From: Anseranas semipalmata
Lineage: Eukaryota; Chordata; Aves; Anseriformes; Anseranatidae
Direction of reading: 5' to 3'
Length of the DNA: 64,000 nucleotides
NCBI GenBank assembly: GCA_013399115.1
Contig: VXAA01003393.1
Coordinates: forward strand, 186,001-250,000
The notes beneath the pieces are model-generated. The model was not told the DNA's origin and ran no database searches. It saw only the letters and a program-made list of their open reading frames with translations. The translations under genes were made by a program, and so were the position numbers. Shown in pieces: positions 50,701 through 62,100 of this stretch (positions are counted from its first letter, which is position 1; every line of letters begins with the position of its first letter).

Positions 50701-53700
50701 AAGGTGATTTACAGCAACTATTAAATGAAAAGTGAGTCTTGGCCATGCTAATCAAACTGTCAAAAAGTACACAGACATCTATAAATCTGAACCATGCCTC
50801 AGTCTTTAAGTAGAGATTTACATGTCCAGTCATCCTGACTGGTGTAAAAGAATACTGCAATTAACAGCACGGTCTTGCTACATAATTTGAGAAGGACAAT
50901 TACAGAATTATCTTTAAAAGGTAGACAGGTTAAATATTCCAGAATAAAATGGTCAAGTTTTCCTACAAAAACGATACGCAGATTTTCCAGAAATATTAGC
51001 ACTCTACTAAATCGCACGTGATTTCTATTGAACAAGCAAGCCCTAATGCGTGTGTATGTACACACAGACTTGGGAAAAATATTGTTCTTGAACTCACTTT
51101 GCTCACCAGACGTTCACCACATTTGTGCACATGGACAGTGTGCCCATGAAAGTCACTAGAGGTCTGAATGCTGCAAATAAGCAACATTTTAACTGAACCA
51201 CTTATGTTCAGTATGATGAGGTTTGTGTTCACAGCATTGTATTGCTAAACGAGGCTCTTAAGGCAGTCTTACAAAATTAAAACACTTAGGGTTTTTTGGC
51301 CCTTTACACAAGTGCTGAAAAAGCATTTGTCCATACGTGTAACAGATTACCTTTTCCAGCTCCACTAAGAAGCTGTCAAGAGACTCATCTGACAGTTTCC
51401 CAACTTCAAACATAGTAACTGCATGGCTTTTCAAGTTCTGGAACAACAAAATAAAACTGTTTTAACTCTTTGAAAAGGAAACGTGCAAGCAAAAAAATTA
51501 AGCAAATGTTTCTTAGCCACAAACAATATAAAAGTTTTTAAAAATAATTAAAGCTGCATTATAATGAAGTCAAAGTACATTAAAACTCTACATACTTATT
51601 GTTAGCATAAGACATTGAACAATATTGACATACTGGTGAAAGATTTCCCATCATTAGAAAGGCAGTGAGAGTAGAATCAAACAGGAAGGCAATACGCTTT
51701 GTATGTCCACTAGACAGATTCAGGCTGCTCACGCTGGCTGTTTCAGCTAATAAAGAACAAGAAGAAAATACATGATCACATTTGGTTTAAACATAATGTC
51801 AACAAGTCATAAAACTATTAAAAAAAATCAAAAAACCTTAGTTAACACCATACTAAGTACAACATAATTCCCTTATCACTATTAAAGTAGTACCTGAATG
51901 AGTTTATTCACGTTGGTATCTTGGCATCAACTGATATCCATATACAGATTAGCCAAATAGCTTTTTCCTGAAGATGAGGCTGAAGAACTACAAACCAAGA
52001 CGTAGACACCACCTCCCCCACTGTATATTCTATATGAAAAAAAGATTTACACAATCTGCATTTCATTTGTTTCTAGACCCCTTTACAGCCTATGGCACTA
52101 TAAGTATGCAATAATTGTTCCTAATGTATTAAATTCACTGTTAGTGCTAACCTGGATCATCTTGACTGTTGGTATCTGTATCTGTGGCTGATGACCCAGC
52201 TTCCTGTATAGGACTTCTGTTTTCCCCACTGTCCCATGAAAGCAGCATCTTTTGAGGATCCAAAGTACTCCTATTAATGTGAATTAAAATCCACATTGTA
52301 GACCAGAGAAGTATCTCCGCCTTCCAGTGCTAGTATTCCATGCACAGGCACGCCCAACACATGCCTTTTCATACTTCTAAGCCCTAAACCAGTCCAGCTT
52401 GATGTCCCTCAGAGTCCTGCTTTAGCTTCAGCAGAAAAGTTTATTTGGTGGTTTGAAAAATACCAGGTTTTGAACAACAGATCTCAAAAAAATCAAACCA
52501 CCATCATTCAAGAAAAATCCAATGGAAAAATCTTATTTGCTTTGTTCTCATATTCTGAGTTAGCATTAAAGAAAAAAAAAAAAAACACTATGCCTGAGTT
52601 TAAGTGGCTCAAGAAAAATTGAACTAAACAAAGTGCCTGACAATTCTTAAATAATGCAACTGGGCACTCCAACTCAGATAACCCTTTGCTTCGTATTCGT
52701 ATCACTTTCGCAGTATTTGATATAGATATATATACATTAAGTGTATCAGTGACAGAATTACAATGGTACCTCACAGCAAGCAAGCTTTATGTACATATTC
52801 ACTCATAGCAGTACCAAGAGACATTGTCTCTGTACTAGCACAGTAATAGCTGTTATTTCTGACCCCAGCACTTCAAAACAAGCACACACTTGTCTGCTTC
52901 AAAAGTAAGCAACTAGGCACTTAAGATTCAAAAAGCCAGCACTGAATAACAGCAATAGAAGTAGTACATTGAACTTGCAGGGTAAATTATCACCCCTAAT
53001 CCTCAGATCAGAATCAAGTATTCTTGTCATTATATATATTAGAAAGTCAAGCGAAATTATTGTTGCAGAAGTCAAAGAAAGCAACTAACAGCTCTACAAT
53101 CAGATTTAGGTTCTAGCTTTCTCTTCAAAGAGAAAATAAGCTTTGTGAAAGAATGGAGACACTTACTTCAGTCTGTTTACCGAAGGAACATTCTTCCACG
53201 ATGGATGAAGATTATCCAGGTTTATCACTTGGCCTTTTTTATGAGCAAAGCCTAACCGACAGTACATGGACACAGCATTCTGAGGAAACACACATACATG
53301 TAATAAGGAACTGCAATATGAAACCCATCTATGAAGCCAACTTGCAAGGCAGTGAGATTTTCACATCAAATAACAGATGTAGGACATACATACCTTTACT
53401 AAAGATAAATCAATCTCTAGGACATTTGCAAGCTAAAAAGAAAAAAGGAAGAATCAACAATACAGAATTAAAAATGCAGAGAAATTTGCCACTTATGGGC
53501 TTTGGCATCTTTTTGTTGGTTTTGTTTCCTTGTATTTAAATACAGCCTGAAATGGTAGGAGCAATTTTGTCTTGATCAAGACAAAATTGGGGAGGGGGGG
53601 GGGGCATTTAATATTTAATGGATATTTTTCAGGTACTTATTCACAACGTTTTTAGAATGAAACATTTTAAGCCAACACCCTGCATATTTTTACTACCAGA

Positions 53701-56075
53701 GAATTTTTTTTTTTTTTTNTCTTTCTACTAGAGCTTTTTTTTTTTTTTTTAAATTCACACTAGCAAAACAGAACCAATCCAGATAGGACAGAGGGAAAAT
53801 AGACTTCTCCAATTCTATCTTGTATAGAACAAGCTACACAAGTCACCCCTGTATAAATTCACTCCAGCTAATAGAGCTGCTTCACTGAATTGAAGGTACA
53901 ACTTTAGCCTGCAGAACTACCAAGTTACATTCAATATTAAAGAAACTAGTTGGATCTCAAATCCTAGAAGTCTGACAGTACTTCTAAATAAAATCATTTG
54001 ATAGCTATCTATATCTCTGTCTTAAATATTTCACCAGTGTGCTTTGGGCCCTTTCAAGTTTTCCTAATTCCCTGGCACAAGGTTTTACTTACCTCTGCCA
54101 CATTAGTGTGTTCATCTATTGAAACAAATATCTTGTACAGGAGCGTTTCAAAGTAATCACCTTGCACTCTGTTCATCACAAAACCTTCAAGTGGTGGCAC
54201 TGAAAAGAATTATTTGCAAGATTACAATGTGGTAATTTTCTTCTTTAAACTGAAAGTGCATAAAAACAGGAAGATAAATTTACACTGATTTAGCTTTCAT
54301 GGTATCTATTTTTCCATGGAGTCTGAAAGAATAAAAGCCTAAAGGTAGTTTACATAGTATTAAAAATTCTCCTACTTGTTAAGAAAAGTAATGGTTGTCA
54401 ATACGGTTTCTTACTGAGAATCCCAAAGCTAGTATCTGAGCAGTAATTCTCCTGCATTTAGAGGACTTTTGCTTAACTGATCTATACTACAGCAACAACA
54501 TGTAGTTCTGCATGGCCAGGTTCCAAGCAATGCATCTTTGAAAATTACACTGAATTCAGAAACCCCTGAGACCTAGCACAGAATAATGAGTTGTTCAAAG
54601 AGCAGCCACACGTTGCACTGGTTTAAGCTCCTACCTAGTCCCCAGACAGAGCATATTGCTATAATTAAGGTGACAAGACCATGAAGAATAGAACTGATAT
54701 CTATAAAAAAAAGCTGTATCTATTAAAAAAGCCACATAGTAATCCAAAACTCGCATCCTTTTGGCAAGCCAGCTACATTTCTTTATGTTATTCTTCCTTT
54801 TCATTACAGACAGGAGGGTACTTATTAAGTCATGCCATGAGTTTTTAAAAGAATCTCAACTTACCTAGACACTTATATTAAACAAAACATAAGAATTCAA
54901 GTTGAACTAAGTCCTATCTACTATAAAAACAATGTTCTAATATGGCTGAAAAACATTTTGTTGGGAAAAATTCTCATAGCTCAAATGCTTTAAGCAAACT
55001 CATGCATACAGACAAACAGCTTCCAAGACAGACAACTACAAGATAACTGAAACAAATCCAAGAAAACATAGGTATTATACCATAAACATATTGACTTGCC
55101 TGCTATACAACTGTCATCAGATATTGGTACATCGAGGTAAATAAATCCTTTGTTATATAAGCCTGTATAAATGAAAGCACATGGTTATAGAAAAAGCATT
55201 TTCCAGAGTACTAATGATACAAGTAGACTTCCCCATCAGTCAATTCAGAATTCAAAGCAACTTTTCCTAATAGCCTGCACAGTACAATATTACTTCATGA
55301 AGCATGGATCAATAAACTGCATGGAATATTCAGCAGGTGTTAGGCTAAAACAGAGCTCTTTACTTGAAGTCTGATGCAGTACACTTGGAGCTCTTCAACT
55401 ACTTTCGGGACGATTGAGTACCGTAGAATGACCAGAAATTGAAGCAGCTACATTTGATAAAAACAAGGATGTCCGTCCCTAAAAGTTAACTTTGTTTTCA
55501 CCATCATCACTGTACTATCAATAAGTGTTTTTATCCTGAATTGGTTTTGTCAGCCAAGGATGCTGGTTACATCTCGGTCCTGCCCTAACTCAGGATGGAA
55601 CTTGCACACTTTGTAGCAAAGACACAAACTAAGTCACACGAGTTCTGATGGTCCTCACATGTCCTTCCCACACATCTTCACAGAAAGTCTTTTTACACAA
55701 CTACAGAAATACATTCTGGGGCACTTCAGCACAAGGCATCAGCAAAAGTGCAGGAGATACAGAGGAACATTACATACAATATGGTAGATATTAAATAACA
55801 CTTTCCCCACACGAGCATGATTTGAGCACTAAGAGTCTCAGTTCAGTTCTCCACAGTAAATAAGACAGGGAAATGTTTTTAAGGAAGGGCAAAACATTTC
55901 AGCATGGTTATCTTAGTCTTCTAAGGTCTGTAACAGCTGTACTCTAATAGCAAAGCATAAAGCTAAATTATATGGTATAAAATAAGCCCAATTTCTTGTC
56001 AGTGGTTTATTTGATGTGACCCAAGATCACTCCATCTACATTATATTCAATACAGCAGGGAGGAACTGTACCAAT

Positions 56076-56107
<32 letters not shown>

Positions 56108-59100
56108 ATACATGTGTATATCTGAATGTATATATGTATATACATATGTATGTGTATGTATATATATTCCCTTTTGTCCTAACTGGATTGATTCTGTGTA
56201 TATGTACACACACTATATATAGTAAAATTACTACCCCCAGTCAGACCTTTAACAAGATGCTTGCAGTACACCAGCAACCAACCTGAATTCATGCAGCTAC
56301 AACTGCTGTTCAGCACAGGCAGTGGCACACACTCAGCCATGCAAACCAACACACATCAACAAACCAGCATTAACAGTTCAGGATGACATTACAAGCCATC
56401 AACTTGCTAAAGGTGTTTCAAAACAATATCAGAGCAACAGCTGCTAAAGGCTCACCAATAAACAGTTTACAAGGTCTAGACTGCAGTCTGTACAAGCTCT
56501 TGAGTATTTTCCTCCACATCCTCCTATGCTTCATCTGTCTACAACCCTTTTATTCTTAGTTTTCAGACACTACTCTCAGAATTTACTGACACTGACCTAC
56601 AAAAGATCTACAAAAAAACACCAAACGTCAATTAAACACTTACTGTGAACTACATGGAAGTCTAATGAACCAGCCAGTTGAGGACCTGAATCAATTATCT
56701 TATCAATAGCAGACTTCTCCGATGTAGTGCAAATCTAGGTAAATGAAATCTTGTTAGTCTGTTGGAGAAATAAGTCTACGCAACTTTCACACCACTCAAA
56801 AAAAAAAAACAACAGAAATGTTTCATGTTCAGATCAGACATAGGTAATAAGAACATATACAGTAACCATGTTCTTCATCAAAACGCTTGCGTTGAAGAAT
56901 TCACTACAGTTCTTGTTAGTCTTAAAATTTTTACTCCTGTCCCTGCACAAAGTAATGCATGCTCTAGGAATGGTATTTAATTGCATACATGACAAGTGAA
57001 GTCCACAGTATAATAGGTTTGCTCTTTAAAACTTCTGAACTGAGTGTTCAACCATGCAACTGGAATCATTCTAGAAAGAGGTCAATTACAATTACAAAGG
57101 AATTTGCTTGACGTTAACTATTCTGGGCTGATGGAATGTCCGGATATAAGTAACCACTGCCCAAGATATTCCCAATAATAGCCAAAAAAAAGATTTCATC
57201 ACTGCTTTAAATATGTTCCAATCAAACAAAAATTTACAGAGAAAGAATTAAATACAGGTCAAGTGACTAGCTGACTGTAGAAAAACTGTGAGAACGAAAG
57301 TAGAATGAGGATGAAACATTAAGCCAGCTCACAAGTTTTTCATGTGCAAACAATGAAAAAAATACAGAGACATGAGGAGAGCAGAAATGAAGAAGATACA
57401 TAGCAAAGTCCTCCAGTATTCTAATTATATTGAAGGTGAAGATTTAGTCAAAAACAAGACGTCAGAGCTAAAATATGAAATTTAGGAAAAGCTATTTTGC
57501 TGCTTGTTCCCTATAAAGCACAGCAGCACCCACTTTAGTTACCACAGTTTGGCTGACACGAAGCATCCTCAGCACTGCACACAACACAGAAGTACAAAGG
57601 AGGGAGAGGGCAGAATATGCCAACAAAGAGAACACCACTTCCACTAGTTCCAATCTCTATTTCCATAAAAGAGTTGTTATAAACCTCCAACCTGCAACAG
57701 TTTGTGTAGAATACACAAAGGGAAGCCCATTTTCAGGGACTGTCAGTATTCAACCAAAATTAGAGATGCAAGCTATATTAAAGTACCTTGATGTCATCCT
57801 CAGTGATGTAGCCAGACTGCACAACCCACCAAGCTTCTATGGCAATTTCCACAGGTTTCACAGGTAACAGATCACGAGCAGTTTTCCTTCTGAAAAATTT
57901 CTGCAGTGGTACAGTCCATTTGAGATAGAAATAAGTAGCACTTCACATGTGCAGGCAACCATTTACCTTTATATAAGATGATTTTTATAAGCATCCATTT
58001 TTCAGTACATTATATTCACAGACTGGACACACACGAATACTATTAACCTTGCCATTTAGTAAAAGCACACGCTTGTTCAGAAACAAATGTGCTTTCTTCC
58101 TCCCCCAAATCATATGGGAATAAGAAGGAAAAAAAATATTTACATCTGATATTGTCAAATATTCACATAAACCTGTACTCTATGCGTCACTAATTAAAAA
58201 CACTATTCAAACACTTTACAATGAAGTCCAAAAACAGCACAGCAAAGTATACAAGTGGTGTATTTTAAAGAAGTTCAATGGTCTTAAAATCCATTTTAAG
58301 AACATAGTTTACTTTAAACGACCAGGTACACCACATTCTCAAAAAGCACGATGCTATAAAAGTACAGTGAATTTCAGTCCAAGAAAGAAAAACTAGAGGG
58401 TACTGTTTATTTATACATCCACATAGCTCCCTTTCCACTCTCTTCTGTTTTATAGCCATTACTTTTTGGTTCACTCTATCAACTTCATATTTTGGTAAAC
58501 ACACTTTTGGCTGAAGGAGTAGTGTGAAGCTACTGTAAGAGCATTTATGAGTTTCCTGAAGAAAAGAAAAGAACTGTTGCAAACTAAAAGGTCTATGGCT
58601 ATCAACAGCAATTGCAATGTTTTCCACACTGTTCACATGCACGGATGCTTGTTCAGGTGCACTGCTGTTGTCTTAGAGAACAACATGCATGCTACAAACA
58701 AACTTACAGCTACTTGGAGAACTGTCCCAGAATGATTTCTGCTCTCAGCTGCACCCACAGAAACATGGGATAATTCTTCCCAAACCAATACCATTATTCC
58801 GTATTTATAGTGGCCAGGAGACATTAGTTACCTGGTGCCACAGAATAAAAACATCTCTGAAAATATGTTAAAAAAATGCCAAATATCCTTTTGTCTATTT
58901 TAATTTAAAACTTAAAAGTTCTTTATCAATTTCAAGAAACAGAAAATAATTAGCAATACAGTACACTGCATTCAATTAGACATTATTAAACTAGCAAGGC
59001 CCATGAAATGTTTCCACGGTATTTCCTATCAAATAATACACTATGGGTGAGACGAGGCAGGGGAGGGAAGGAAGCAGAAATTAAAGACAACCTCACCTTT

Positions 59101-62100
59101 GAAGATCTACATTGGTTCATTAAGTCTATGTACTGGTTTCTTCCTATACCAAGAAGTCTTAGACCTGAAAAATAATTAAGCTTTTATTTCTCTTAAGAAG
59201 GGTTTAAGCTGAAGATAAATAAAACATTTTTCAAAGAATCAGACTTACTCCTAAAATAATACTTTCACTTACTCTTTCCTCCCAAAATAAAAGAATAGAG
59301 GACCTCAACTCAGTTCTAACTGAATTTGACTGAGAACCACACACATCTAAAAACCACAGTCTATCCCCATTTACTTACTCTACATAGGTTAAAAAAACAT
59401 CCCATTACTCTCAAGTCCCAGGGTGGCATGGAATAATCTAATCCCTTTCTCTTCTGCCCTTACATCAACAGGTAATAACTATACTTCAGATCACAAAGAT
59501 AAAGCTGTACCTGATTTTGGTCAATAGTTTTTTTTTCCCCACCCCAAAACTACACCACACACTGGATTAGAACTCTAAACTAAGAATTAGAGCACAAAAG
59601 ACCATATAAGCCTTTAAGGAAGATGACTAAGATCTATTTGAGTGAAAGTGAAACAGAATTTAATTCTGTGATCTCTAGCCTTCAACCACTGATGAGTTGT
59701 AAAAAGATACTGGAAAACTACTCATGAGCTTTGACCCATATTCTGTCTCGGTTTTGTGTCCAACTTTCTGGTTTAACACTAGTTTTACTAAAAATGATAA
59801 TAAAGATATTTAACTTAATTGTACCTCAGTCACCGACTCACGGCTGCTGCTAAAATAACAGAAGCAGTATGGAAAAAAAAAAAAAAAGCCTTTCCTGTCT
59901 TCATACTCCAGAGTAACACTGGATTTCCAACAAGCTACGTGGCACTGAGCAAAAGAGTTTCGGCTCATCTGCTTCCCCAGTGTGAGCATTACACAGAGTC
60001 AAATTAGTGCAGTTAACTGAAGGTATTTTTTTATTTAAAAAAAAAAACAAACCTGCTTTCCAAAGCTGCAGACTACTCCTCACCTGACTATACATTATGC
60101 TTAAAGAGAACTATATAAATTCATAGTGAAGGTGAAAAATTGAGTGTTTAGCTATAAATAACTTCTCAGTGGCAGGTTTCATTAACACCAACCCTGTGTT
60201 CGCAGTCTGCATCTTCCTCTGTAAGACTTGTCAGTAGGCTATCACTCTTATCTTTCAAGTTCAGCACAACAAGTTACATTTTCACTTCCCAAATCTTCCT
60301 CTCATGCCCACAACAGTCAAACAGAAAGCAAGACAAAACTTCTGGAACAACCAGGGGGTATCGCAAAGTAACATTCTGGTGCATCATTCCTCTTTGTACA
60401 CTGATGTTAATTCACAGGAGTGCCAACAGCCTTTCAGTGTCTTCCCAAAGCTTTCCACCCAACACACACCAAAAAACATACTAGGAGAGTATCAGCAGCT
60501 CAGCTTGCTGATGCACAACAGCCAGTAAGCCTTTCCACGCAGGAGTCCAAACAAAGAGGAACGCACTACATGCAAGGACAGCAGCTGCACAAGGTTTTGT
60601 ACCGTGCCTATTTGTCCTCAAGTTAGCCGATTTCTTGTGCTATCCATATGGACAGAACTCTGCATGGAGAGCACGTGCTCCTTAACACTATTTAAGTCCT
60701 TGTACACCTTCATTCACACACTTGTTTTCAAGCAAACAGATGCCCTACAAATCCATTTTCTAAAGGTCCTCTACTCCAGCTCACTGAAAGTAGTAATGCA
60801 ACTAGATAATACTTACAGTCAGCAGCAGTGAAGTTGGGTAATGAATCATAGCTTTTTTCACTGTTCATTATATCCTTAAAAAGACAAGAAAACTTAGTTG
60901 CAACAAGAATGTCATTACTTCAGAGAAGCAGGGCCAAAATTCATTCCACCTTTAAAAAAAACTGAAATTAAAATAGAAGTCTATTAAAGTCATTGCACCA
61001 GTTCTGGCTGTGCTAGAGTTAATTTTCTTCGTAGTAAAAAAAGTTTTGGATTTGTGACCAAAACAGTGTTGATAATACACAAATGTTTTAGCTGTTACTG
61101 AACACCAGGCTTACACAGCCTCAAGGTCTTTTTTATTTCTCACGCTGCCAGCGAGGAGGCTGGGGATGCACAAGGAGCAGGCAGGGGACACAGCCAGGAC
61201 AGCTGAGCCCAAGTGACCAAAGGGATGTTGCATACCATATGACGTGGTGTTCAACAAAAGCTGGGGGAAAGGAGGAGGACGGGGGTGGGGAATGTTTGGA
61301 GTTATGGCATGTGTCTTCCTAAGTAACCATTAAACTTGATAAGCCCTGCTTTCCTGGAAGTAGCCGAACACCTGCCTGCCGCTGTGAATACGAATGAATG
61401 AATTCCTTGTTTTGCTTTACCTACTAAACTGTCTTTACCTCAACCCACGAGTTTTCTCACTTTTACCCTTACGATTCTCTCCCTCATCCCACTGGAGAAA
61501 AGTAAGCAAGCGGCTGTGTGGGGCTCAGCTGCCTCCTATGGTTAACCCACAACAGGCAGTTAACTTATCAGACTTGCCAACTACTTGACTAATCGTTACA
61601 CAATAAGTTAAATACGTAAAAATTATACTTCAGTTTGATGTAAGCTTTAAAAAGAGAAATGCTGATCAACAGAGCAATAAAGGTGAAATCCTGCATCTGT
61701 CTTCACAACAAAAAACAGCACAAGAGATTGCTAATTAATAATGCAGAATAAGCTAGCAACTAAACCGTTATATTGTGTACAATCACTAAACAGAAAACAA
61801 ACAAGCACTTCTGACATCCAAAGAAAATAAAAGAAGGTTGCTAGTGCACAGACAGAAAATAGAACCATCTTAGTCCTCATAGAAAAAGCTTCTAATATGG
61901 TCAAGTATCATTTTTGAAATGAAAACAACAGTTCCAATCTGTTTGGTTTTTTTAAACAAAATTCCCTTTGTTTTATTAATCAAAAAGAATGAGGGATTTT
62001 TGTTTTTTTCTTTTCTTTTTTTTTTCCCCACAAACAGTTTTAAATGAAGAGTCACAGATCTAACATCAAAAGAAAGACTGGCCTAAAAGCGAGTCCCACT

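Larger units (their letters stand above)
47915..51633 (-). other. Introns 17 to 13 of FAM91A1
   Basis: Intron lengths are 196 (13), 782 (14), 688 (15), 452 (16) and 1097 bp (17). An A run lies at about 50,007-50,024. I see no interspersed repeat, RNA gene or alternative exon with family similarity. Confidence 0.75.
51747..54092 (-). other. Introns 12 to 9 of FAM91A1 (exons 12, 11 and 10 lie between them)
   Basis: Intron 9 is 660 bp, intron 10 is 114 bp, intron 11 is 896 bp and intron 12 is 405 bp. Intron 9 holds a perfect palindrome, a poly-G tract and a T run with a single N. The others show nothing I can name. Confidence 0.75.
54200..57786 (-). other. Introns 8, 7 and 6 of FAM91A1 (exons 8 and 7 lie between them)
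   Basis: Intron 6 is 1052 bp, intron 7 is 1481 bp and intron 8 is 900 bp. Intron 7 carries the compound microsatellite at 56076-56168. Intron 8 has the GC donor. Otherwise the sequence looks unique. Confidence 0.75.

Noticed and set aside
56007..56286. Arg-Glu-rich and Ser-Leu-rich frames
   Set aside because: Translation of the (GA)n and TA/TG microsatellite.
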